Shown here: positions 13,701 to 25,700 of the stretch, one piece after another
Layout of the letters: each line of letters begins with the position of its first letter
Numbering within the stretch: the first letter of the stretch is position 1
Source: Rhyzopertha dominica
Taxonomy: Eukaryota > Arthropoda > Insecta > Coleoptera > Bostrichidae
Assembly (NCBI GenBank): GCA_025024175.1
Contig: QCXZ01000041.1
Span: 46,309,786 to 46,373,785 of the forward strand
Direction: 5' to 3'
DNA: 64,000 nt
Position numbers and translations under genes: made by a program
The notes under the pieces: generated by a model
Database searches by the model: none
What the model was told of the DNA's origin: nothing
What the model saw: only the letters and a program-made list of their open reading frames with translations

Positions 13701-16700
13701 GCAATCACAATGCCTCAGTTAAACAAACATGATAGCATCGAAATTTTGATGATGATTGGTTATGGAGATAGAAGGCGAAGTTATTCGGAAGTAGTTGCAC
13801 CCTGCAATGCAATTCATGAAGATCGTGAACCAATTGCCAGACAACAGTTACTATAACATTGCAACGTTTTGACGAAACCAGCGGTGTTAAAAATCGTCAA
13901 AAACCAAGACGTCCAAAGGTTGCTACGAGTGAGGAAAGTAGCTCGAAGTGTTCCGTACAACAGCGTGCTCTCACTCACCATATTAGCAGACCTGTTCGGA
14001 AAATTTTGAAAACAGAGAAGTTTCATCCACACAAAATTCATTTATTACCAGAATTGAGCGAAGATGATTTGGATGATAGATTAATATAGAAACATTTTAA
14101 ATTGGCTTATGTTTTGTGATGAAGCGTCTTTTTGCCTCAATGGTAATGTGAAAGACATAATTTCAGATATTGGTCGGAAACAAATCCACATTGGATGGAA
14201 AGGCCACACACAACACCCTCAGGAGGTGAATGTCTGGTGTGGTATTTTCAATGAGCATATGATTGGGCCTTTTTTCATCGATGGAAAATTGAATGCGGTC
14301 GAGTATTTACAGCTCTTGGGCGAACACATTATACCAGAACTTATTCGCCTGTTTCCTAATCGTGAAAATGCTGCGCGTCCTTCTGAACAAATATGGTTTC
14401 AGCAAGATAGTGCACAGCCTAATTTTGCAGTCAACCAACGTTCGTGGATATTTGAATGCAATATTTCCAGACATTTGGATTGGTAGGCGCGGATAGAACG
14501 CCCAGCATGTCCCCCTGATCTGACGCTGCTTGATTTTTCCTGTGGGAGTATCTGAATTTATGCTGATCGGCCCCATAATGCAGAAGATTTAAAAGGACGA
14601 ATCAGGGCAGACATTCAAAACTTACCTCCAAAAACNTTAGAAAACTTTTACTCGAGGCTGCATTACTGCCAGGAAGTAAATGGGAAACATTTTGAGCATC
14701 TTCTGTAATGTAAATTCATGGAATCATGTTTTTCTTTCTTATTTTTTGGGTACCCGATTCCCAATAAATTGATCAAACTAGACAACAATTATCAGCCGTC
14801 AAGGAAAAATAGTTTGTCCATTTTAGCATAAAGAACATTGTTTTCATTCTTTTCGTTCTTGGTCAGTCTTAATTACTGCATTTAGACCTTTCTCAAGTGT
14901 AATACATTTTTTAAATCGGGAAAAAATATCATTTTCAATGATGTGAAATATCCTGCTTTGTAGCGACCCTGTATACTCGCAGTTGCTTTATCATAAATTG
15001 ATAACACTTTCCCCATTATTTTGTGCAGTATCTAATTACGAAACTTGAATAGCGTTTACGGATTTCTCGCTTTTAAGCATCTCCGCAATAAATCAAAATA
15101 CACCTGTGGAATAACAAGAGAACTACAAGCAAAGCACATTGGCATGATTAACGACTTCAAATCAACCAGATAGGAAGACACCGAGCTGTTGCTTCGCATT
15201 AACTAGCCGGGCCGTATAATTACACAAAAAGAACAGAATCGTCTTGTCGCATTGTCGGACTAATCAGAGTACGGTGACAGCACACAAATTAACAAGCATG
15301 AACGACTCACTGTACACACTGGGCAATCGGCGAAATTGATCGATACCAGATTACCTGCTGTAATTTGCTTTAACAAATGCCGACCGTGGAGTCCGACGCT
15401 CCGATTAACCTTTTCACCGTGCAAAGTGAATGACCTATGGCGATGGCGCACTTGAAATATTATATTCTCGGTCTTTGAGTAAAGTGCAAAAACCTGTGAA
15501 ACGCCCGCCCACTTGCCAGTCGAAAATGCTAATTTCGTTAGATGCTTTACTAGGGTCTGAGGAAACACCTCAGTGAAAAATGATAAGCAATAATGACAAT
15601 GGGTTTTATTTTTGGCGTGGATTCCTTCGACTTAATACGCGACAAAGACAAGTCGCCAAAGAACATTCGAACGCGTCGATTTATAATTTTATGAGACACC
15701 GTCCCAAAAAATTGCATACTTCAAACTTTCAATCTACACGATTCTTTAAAATTCCCTTGTTTCGCATTTTAGCTCATTCTTCTTTACTTTTACTCGTTGC
15801 TTTTCTCGCGATTAATTGTTATAAGTGTGTTCGTATCCTGTAGAATATTGTACATGATGTTGCGAAAGTAGCAGATTTCCTTGGTCAAATGCCGATACTA
15901 TATTCCAAAAAGAATACAATAAGTCTTAGAATTTCAAGTTTGAAGTTATACACGATTAAATATGAACACTTACGTGCTTCAATTCAAGTAAATCCTGCAT
16001 ATTCCAGGTTTCCGTAAAGACCGACAAGAAATATTCTACGAATATAACAGTTTAAGCACTTTTATTAGGGCTCAACCCTAAACCCCCATGAAAGTAATGA
16101 TGCCCAGATTTGAACGATATCTTTGGGGATAGACCGTACTCAATTTTAACATGAATATAGATTATTTATTTGAACATATTACGTGCAACTTACTTTTAAT
16201 TATGTTATAAGAAAACCTGGAAATGCACCGGCAAGCTTTTTCTAAAATATTTACCTGTGAACCTATTTAATCTTCTTGTGCTGTCAAATTTTCTTCTTGT
16301 GTGTCAAGCAGTCGAGTTCTTGTATTTTATTTGCGATAATAAATGTTAAAATCCTTCAAGAATTTCAGCTCAATATATTTATTGCTACAAGCCGCTTAAA
16401 ACACATTTAATACGTCTAATATTGTTCGACAAACAAGTCATGTACTGTCTTTTCCTGGTTCAGTTTCATATGCTTTGAAGAACTTTTAACAACGGCATCT
16501 TAACAGCTTCCTTTAGAATGTCTCGGTTTACATGCGTTTGACCAAAAGTTATATTAAATTGATGACATCAAAAGTCTATAATAGTAGGCCACTTTTTGCC
16601 TCCACAGAATCCTGTTTATTATGAGACTATCCCAATTCCATACATCGTGTTCTTTAATATCTGATTATACACAATCGCGCAATGTTTTTCTCTATATTCA

Positions 16701-19700
16701 TTTGCATTTATTTCTCCTGTCTCCATGCACATCACTTTACCAGATAATTTCTCCGGACCCATCCCTTTTTTATATCTTAATCATCGTATAGTCTATTTTT
16801 TGTATCATGCACTTTGTAGATGGTTCTTCTGCAAATTCTGCACTGGTGCATGTACTTCAGTATGCTCCTTTCCCATTTGTTTTGATGTCAAAGTCCACAT
16901 TACTTCCAAAAGGCACCAGTTGTTTTAAAACAGATTTATATAACAACCTTCCTTGCCCTTGATATTTCTATGAGAAACTTTATTAGCTTATCGACGGCTT
17001 TTATTTCTCTTTCTGTATTTTTATCATCACTACATCTTCACAGATCTCGGCACACACATACACAACATTAATACCTCTTCTTAGTACGTTTCTAAAAGCA
17101 CCATCATTTATAAATAAATTCTTCATCTTCAGGTATTCACTAATCAAGCTTTTTCTATTATACCTTATTACAGTTAAAATCACTTTAATCTGTCCCATTA
17201 CTGTGATAATTTATGTATTATAATTACGTTAAGCATCTGCATGAGCAATGAACCAGAAAGATTCACAATTATAATAGCGATGTTTTGTGCGTGATTTCCA
17301 CTCATCATTTCGAAAATTATAGACACGTTTTTATGTGTTTCACCTTGTTGCCAGGCAAGATATAATTTCTAATTAATTAACGTAATTGAACAGTTGGGGC
17401 TGCGATAATTACAGGAACCCTCGGATGGCTTATTTTAATACACTTTCTACTTTCCAAATTCTAATATAATAATTGTTACGTTCCGGTGAACACGTCTGCC
17501 ACATGATTTCACAGGGCATTTTGTGAATTAATGCGCCATTTAATGTGCAATATGTACCCATATAGATATGATTCGTTGACTTTGTCAGTCTGTTATTGAA
17601 AAGAGGGAAAAAATCACAGACCGCCATTCATTAATGTCCACTGACAAATCTGTACTTTCGATTAACTGTTGTTGTTTAAATATTATAGCAATATTTGTTT
17701 TAACTTTATACTGGTTATGTCAAATATTAACCTCATGCATGCTGAAAGTTCAGCAAGATAAGATTTGAATCAGCCAAATATACATAATACAGAATTTGCA
17801 ATCTTAGTCTTTTTGGGTTAGACCGCGTCTTATTTTGGAATAAGGTCAACGTTTCGCCCGCAATTATAAGGGGCATCATCAGGACATTCTCTTTCCTCCT
17901 TGAGATTTAGTTCAGCTCGGACGTGTTCCTTGGTTAGTACTATATCCCATACTCCTCATTCCTGTCCTGATGATGCCCCTTACAAGTGCTGGCGAAACGT
18001 CGACCTTATTCCAAAATAAGATAAGGTCTAGCCCACAAAGACTAAGACTTCAATCTATCGCTAGCCGCGAAAGCTTACGTTCTTAAAATACAGATTTTCC
18101 TAAGTTTCTAAATGCGTAACGTGATAAAAATACCTTTATCCGAGACGGAAATAACATATAAGATAGATCTACGTTAAGGTAATAATGCTCTGTCTATTAC
18201 AACCGTCACAGTGTGGGTTACAGACTTCAAAAACGTGATCGCATTGCAAGATCGAAGTTGGGATGTTAAGAGTAGTCACGACATATCAAAAGAGTAGACA
18301 CATTATACAAAGGGCAAACTTTTAGACATATAAACATCCACTTAGTAGGTGTCGCCATTGTTTACCACGGAATAAAGGTTCACTCAAAAGATGACAGCGT
18401 AAGGTCTGACGTTCTGAACACACTTAATGTAGATGAAACATTACACTCTGGAAACGAAATACAAATCTGAATAGTGTACATGAAGGGTAGGTCAGTTCCA
18501 AAAAAATCAAAGCGCACTTCATCGGCTAGAAAGGTTATGTCATCCATGTTTTAGGATGTCAATTAGGCTTTTTAGAACACGTGACTTTTGAGCGACTGCC
18601 AGGGGGCAAATTTCAAAACGATGCAGCTTCTAGCGCGCTGTCATAGAAACCCCATCACTTAATGCCAACGTCAGTCGCTAGAGCTGGGACATTCGATTAA
18701 ATTCAAATCGTTCAATCAGTCGCATAGATTCGGATCATTCAAGTCGTTCATAAGGATCGTGAATTGAAAGTGACAGCGGTGTCTCCCGTCTCGCCACAGC
18801 ATATAAATATACTGTCATGCTGTTTTCTCGTCGTGTGCTGTCGTCAGCCATTAACCATGTACGACGCACGAACGACGCTGATTCATTAGCTGTGAGCCAA
18901 ATCAAGGCATGAGTCATTCACTTTGAACGACTTGGTCATGAAGGACCCAACTCTATCAGCCACGCGTCCGTTTCCAGGGTTTCGCAGGCGCGTCCCATGC
19001 GTGCCCTTTTTGCCCCCTGGACGCCATATTGGATGACGTAATCTTAAAAAGCCTAATGGATTATTTTCATAAATTTGATAAGAATAAGGTAAATCAATAA
19101 GCAGGGATACTATTCCTTAAAATATAATAAAAAGACATGAAGTAGCGTCAATCAAATCTTACTGTTATCTCAACACCGATTAATCTAACGCGGCTTTACG
19201 GAACTTTAGTCTACTTAATCGTAATAGGGTACAATTAATTAGGACAATTGCAAAGTGCAGCTGCAACATAGATAAAGTATACAGGGTCGCTACAAAGTAT
19301 GGAACCAGCAGGATATTTCAGGTTCTGTTCGACCGATTTTTCTGAAATTGTGCATGGGCCTATAGGTAATTAAAATGCATTTCCTGGAATTTTTTCAACT
19401 GTGTAAGCTCTCGTTTCCGAGATATGGGCGCAAGTTGCATTTTCTTAAACGCAAAAGGGAGTCAAAAGGCACATCATTAAAAAGATATTTTTTCTTGGTT
19501 TCTAAAGTATACACACACGTACAATTTATTGTTTCTGAATTGAGAAAACTGTAATTATAATAATTGAACCTGACCAGGACTCGCAGCATTTTCACGATTA
19601 GGGAACAGGCGAATAAGTTCCAGTATAATGTGTTCGCGCAAGAGCAGTAAATACTTGACCGCGTTCAAATTTCCATCGATAATAAAAGGTATAATAATGT

Positions 19701-22700
19701 GCTCACCGATAATACCACACCAAACATTCACTTTCTGAGGGTGTTATGTGGGGACTCGTTCCATCCAACGTGGATTTGTGTCCGACCAATATCTGCAATT
19801 ATGCCTATTCACACATTACCATTGAAGCAAAAAGTCGCTTCATCAAGAAAACATAATCCAATTTAAAATGTTTCTACCTTCATCTATCATGTCGATAGCA
19901 GTTTCGCAAAATTCTATCCTGCGATCGAAATCATATTCGCTCAGTTTTTGTAATAAGTGAATTTTGTATGGATGAAACTTCTCTGTTTTCAAAACATTCT
20001 GAACACATCTTCTACTAGTATGGTGAATGAGAACACGCAGTTCTACAGAACACTTGGGATTCTCTTGCACACATAAAAGGACATTCAAGCTACTTTCCTC
20101 ACTTGATCTGGCAATTGGTTCACGATTTTCATGGATTTGCATTGTAGAGTGCAACTACTTGCGAATAACTTCGAATTCTATCTCCATAACCAATCATCAT
20201 CAAAATTTCGATGCGATCATGTTCAATTAATTGTGGGTTGCGATTGCAAATAACAAAGTGAATGAAAATTATCACCAGTCACGAGGAAAATGACGACACC
20301 TGGAGTTTTTGTTCTGACTTAGCGATAACGAATATGGTTTTTATCCCGAAGTTTTTTGCAAAACCCAAATTTGGTATCATACTTTTCTGAACTCAGAAGT
20401 AATAAATTGTGCAAGTGTGATACATTTTTGAAATCAGGAAAAAATATCCTTTTCAATTATGTGCCTTTTGACCCCCCTTCCCATTAAAAAAATGCAACTT
20501 GCTCCCATATCTCGGAAACAAGAGCTGAAACGGAATTGAAGAAATTCCAGAAAATCGGTCGAACAGAACCTGAAATATCCTGCTGGTTCCATACTTTGTA
20601 GCGACCCTGTATATTACATATATTATTTTTTGTCTTCCTTTATTTAAAATTGGTTTCCGATATTGTTATTTTTTTTTAAAGTAATGCATCTATTGAGATT
20701 GTAATACACAAAACAAATAACCAGATGGCTATCTAAACATACTAATAGTAAAAGCTTCATGTGTTTTAACTTTCTATCAAAGCAAATACTCCCAAAAGTG
20801 AAAAATGTCAGAATATTCTGGAAGATACATCAGTAGACAAAAGAACTCTCGAGTTTGACACATTGCCGCAACCGTCTCGCGATTAAGACGTTCCAATCGA
20901 AGTTTTGAGGTCATCTCAAGGTTAACACAATTTCCATAACTTTATGCAATCTTCCACAATTGCATAGAAGGTTCTACAAGAAAGAAATTGACCGAGCGGA
21001 TATCGTCTACGCTAGCTAGTTAAATAAATAAACAGACACACGTTGTTAATTCAGTCTTCTACCTGTTATTTGGGAAAGCTTGAATTTATCTTAAATGGAG
21101 CCTATTACTATATATATAATTCGAACAGTCCTCCAATAATTCCAATAACCCACCAGAAAAACTTTTAAATTTCGTGCCACCAAATCCATCGCTAATAGTG
21201 TTAAATAATAATACCATTAACAACACACTTCTTCATGCGCTAATTTATTTCCCCGCTTTTTGTCCAACTTTCGATTTCCGCTCCGCCCGTGCGAAACGTC
21301 GGCGCAAATAAATCAGCTACCGCTGGTTGAATGATGACCGATGTCACAGGAAACTTTGCTCTTATTTTTCAGGAGGCCCACAACATGGTGCGGGAGGCGA
21401 ACGAGAAGCAGGCGGCCGCTGAAAAAGCTCTGAAGGAGAGCCAGATGAAAGTGGACGTGCTGACGGCGGAAGTGGCCGCCCTGAAAACTTTGGTGCTGAC
21501 GTCGACGCCCAGCCGGCCCAACCCCCATTTGCATCCGCAAATTGACGTGAGGTCGAAGGAGGATACAGGTACGGTGTTTGATGGTAACGCCATTAAGTAA
21601 TTAGGAGTTTGAAACTTTAAAGCGAGACCTCTACGCTGTAGCTAGGGCGATTTTAAGTTGGAATATTATTTACGAAGTAGCAGAAAAGTAAACATCAATT
21701 TTTCCCTTCAAAGTAGTTCCCTTTGGCAGCTATACACCAATGGAGACGTTGTTCCTACTGTTGGAAGCAGCGCTGGAAGTCTTCAACCGGTATGGTCTTC
21801 AGCATGTCCGCTACTCTCTTTTGGTTGTTTTGTAAAGTCCCAAAATAACGTCCTTTGAAGACATTTTTCAGTTTAGAAAAAAGTCACAGCGACTGAAGTC
21901 AGGTAAATAGGGGGGAACCACAGGAATGTCTTTTGAGCTCAAAAATTCTTTTATGGAGAGGGCAGTGTCATGATGGAACATCCATTCGTCTGCAAAGTCT
22001 GGTCTCACGCGAATGAGCATGTTTCAATGACGGCTTTATAAAAAAACTTGGTTGACAGTTTGTCCTGGAGGAACAAATTCTTCGTGGACGATTCCCCTTT
22101 TGTAAAAAAAAATCAGCATTGATTTGATCTTCGATTTGCTCATTCGAGCTTTCTTTGGTCGAGCAGAGTTTGCTGTTTGCCATTCTTTACTTTGCCTCTT
22201 AGTCTCAGGATTGTATTCAAAAATCCATGATCATCACCATCATAACACGACCAAAGAAATCTTGCTCATTAACGATTCTGTCAGGAAGATCAAAACACTT
22301 GTTTTTCAAATGTCCTTCTGCTCAATTGTGAGGATTTTCGGCACCATTGTGGCACAGATCTTTCGCATATGCAAATGTTCAGTCGAAATTTGATGAGCGG
22401 NAAATCTGTTCAATTTAATTGTTCACTCAACNTTCTAGATGTTAAGCGACGGTCTGATCTCGCTAGAGTGTTCACACGTTCAATGTTTTCATCGGTTTTC
22501 GAAGTTGAAAGCCTCCTTGAACGGTGTTCATCTACAACGTGTTCTCTGTCTTCCAAAAATGATTTGTGCCAGTGAGAAACTTGAACACGAGATAAAGAAT
22601 GTTTCCCACAGGCCAGTTTTAACTTTTCAAACGTCGCACTTGCCGATTCTCCAAGCTTAACAAAAATTTAATGGCACAACGTTTTGCGTGACGCACAACT

Positions 22701-25700
22701 TTGCTAATAGCAGCCATAAAAATCACGGAAGGAGTTGAAACTCGCACTGAGCTATGGGACTATGAGAGGGTACTGAATGCTGATACACGTGGTCTACAGT
22801 GTGACCATAAATTTTTGTGTGAATCTACTGCAAGCTAATGACAAAATCGACTAAAAGCTGTTATAAAATCTATCAATAATCTACTTCAATAGTAAATTAT
22901 TATTATATATTATTTTTTATTTATAAATGTCAATATTGTCAATTTGTTACCGCCATTTGCAGTTTCTGCGCCATCTATTAGCATATTAGTGGAGTGTAAA
23001 TTACATTCCATATTCCATATCTCCATCTTCATAGAGTAAGAATAAAAATAATATTTCGCCAGTTAGGAATATCAATTTGTTACCCGAATTGATACTATTT
23101 TAAAAATTATTTAACAAATAAGGACTGAATCAAATACGTATTCCATTAAAGATAAAAATACATACCATAAATAAATACAAACGTATTAAAAATATATATA
23201 AATGTTTGTACAGGATATCAACAAGTGAAAAGAACTATGGTGCAAATAAATAAATGGTGTGTTTAAAGATAAAAATATACTATTCAGTCAATATATATTT
23301 GAAAATATAACGAAACATTTATGCAAAACAGTTTCAATGATATTCTTGTATACATCTTTATCATTAGTTTAATAAATCATTCGTAAGGAATAAATTAACT
23401 ACAGTTATTTACATCTTTTAAACCTCCTTTAAATGGATCATTGATGAAACGTTTTTGTTAATAAACCTACTACAGTCTTTTGTTTTATATATATTAAAAT
23501 CAGCTACACGTACATACAGTACAGTATATTCGTAGCTCAGCGACAGCTATGAACGATAACTGAAAACGTTTCTAGATTTCAATCAACGAGTTAGTGTAAA
23601 AATGTACGTACCTAACTACGAACATAAATAGGTGGTGCAGAACAGAAGTAAATTTTACTTCATGCCAACAATCCCAAAATCTACAAATCTACTGCTCATT
23701 TTCTGTCTACCAAAAATTCATGGATGTCGCTGGAAATCTACCAAAAAAGTAGAAATCTACCAAGTATGGTCACGCTGGTGGGCTATCAAGGACAACAGCG
23801 CAGCGTTGCCAAATCACTTGCGGTGTTGGCAGTCCCATTACTTATCTGCCAAACTTCGTATATACCTTTATCAATGCTCCATACCCATTTCCTAATGGAA
23901 ATGGAACGGAATCGGTAAAATGTGATTAGAACTGCAGTTTTATTTATGATCTGTCTTAAAAAAAGCTTGCCACGTTTGGACAAATAGGCTATATGCCGGG
24001 GCTTATCTGACCGCTAGTATACTTTAGGACCTAATTGAATATTTTTTCTTATTTGATTGATTACATTTGATGAAATTGCAAATATAAATCTGAATTAATT
24101 ATGACGTGACTGTGAGACGTTCTGTGACGCCCCATACGCTATTGATACCAGACTCAACAATTGGGTGTCTTCACTAGTTATAAAATATAAACTTTTATAC
24201 ATTAAAAAAGAGTACTTAATTAATTAAGTGTGTATCTGTATCCATAACGCTGCAAAAAAATTTTTTAACCAAGATAAATTGGTTACAACTTCTCAGTGCG
24301 CAACGTGGCAACAACGCAGTTTGAAGACACGCTCAGATTGACTAGGACTGGCTGTGACGTATCACCCCATGTAAACAAGATAGCGTCCGCTACTTTCCGC
24401 ATTTCGTTTGCGTTATTGGTTATTTTTGAGTGTTCTCGTTTGTTTTTTATGAATTCAACAATATGTCGTCGGAGTGCTTTGTTAAAGCGGCTTCGAACAA
24501 TTTGCCGGCTGTAGATATGTTTATAGTCACCGAATTTATCAAGAGCGACCCAAATTTTAATGCCGCCGAAATCAAAGGCGCTAAAGCAGCAGTGTAAGTA
24601 ATTAATAAAGCAGCTTAATCTGCAATTTAATACATTATGGATCATTGATATTTTGAACGAAATGCATCTTTTGTCTAGTGCAAGTCGTGAGCAACAAGGA
24701 GATGCAGCTATAGGTTATTTTCAGGTGAAGCGAGAGGGGCCTATATGTATACTGCAGTCCAAGATATGCCCGGGACACAAAGTTCGTGCAAAAAATTATG
24801 CAGTTACTCTAAGTCTCACAACAGTAAAATGTAGATTTTGTCTTGGTCATACCCCTTCTGGCTGCTTTAAACCATCTCCGTTTGCGTTCTTAGTCTCCGG
24901 GTACACTTACGAATATTTTGTTGAGACTATTGACGGATGTATTTGAAATTTGAACACTGGCACAAAGCACCATCTGCTGTCAGCCTCTGGTTTGTACATG
25001 CTTAAACATTCTCCCAGTTGTTAGGAGGAGTCCGTTAAAAGCAAGAAAACAACTCGTTTCACTCGGCACAATCAAAGGCACGTAGGTAACATAACCTATA
25101 TTCTTTGTTTACATGGGGTGCTACGTCACACCGTCTCCATCCCGGGACAGTGCGTTTGTNTGGTNAATTTTTATATTAGAACTTCAGACCGGTTTTTTTT
25201 TTTTTCGAAAACTGGTGCTAGAAAATTTTTGAAATTTTTAGGACGTAACAAGGGTGCTCCAAATATACACATGGCATGATTTCTAAAAAATGTGAAAACA
25301 CCCAATTGACTTCGATACATGGTTGCCAATACTTTTATTATAATAATAGATCTCCCACTTCTCAATGCGATCTGTTACCTTCTTAATCATCAGCAAAAAC
25401 CTGTTACCTACATCTTCAAAGGTACCATAAACTCCAAAAGTATAGTTAATTCCTATAAGTACCTTTTTTAGTATAAGTATGAATTAATTTAATCGCAGCA
25501 GAAAGAATCTTCTCTTACACAGTCAATTGAGTAAATCAAATCGTACCTGTGGTTTATAGTGCAGACTGCACATTACACCGATGCTAATTTTACCTAAACG
25601 CTAAAACTAAATTCGTTAACACTTGTTTTGTTTTGTCTTTATTGCCTGTTTAAAATCGTTGTAAATGTCGAAAACAAATTAAGGTTTTGTGCACCTTTCT

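Larger units (their letters stand above)
12384..14971 (+). mobile_element. Tc1/mariner-superfamily transposon, copy 1, with nested insert
   Basis: The ends are CAGGGTAACTAC (12384) and GTAGCGACCCTG (14971), each flanked by TA (12382-12383, 14972-14973). The subterminal sequence (GGTTCTGTTCGACCGATTTT) matches copy 2 at 19282-20609. Transposase pieces run on the + strand from about 13740 to 14705: a helix-turn-helix part (13740-13940), [12 protein letters not shown] with the first catalytic Asp (14113 on), [15 protein letters not shown] with the second (14394 on), then [10 protein letters not shown]. There are several in-frame stops and shifts. The element is 2588 bp against 1328 bp in copy 2. 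The extra DNA lies between about 12455 and 13445, so a second element seems to have inserted into it. Confidence 0.8.
17801..18048. repeat. Inverted repeat, about 86-bp arms, Penelope-type
   Basis: The left arm (17801-17885) and right arm (17964-18048) are inverted copies with roughly 10 differences, separated by about 78 bp. Each arm carries a hammerhead-ribozyme-like core (see the two ncRNA entries), oriented away from each other's strand. Such ribozyme-bearing terminal repeats are known in Penelope-like elements. The element body is gone, leaving a foldback structure. Confidence 0.7.

Noticed and set aside
15260..15843. ORFs of 102 (-) and 87 (+) codons
   Set aside because: No recognisable domain or transposase motif and no supporting TIRs; treated as chance.
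24283..24645. 120-codon minus-strand ORF
   Set aside because: It is the antisense of the SWIM/YqaJ-type exon on the + strand, which has the recognisable protein.
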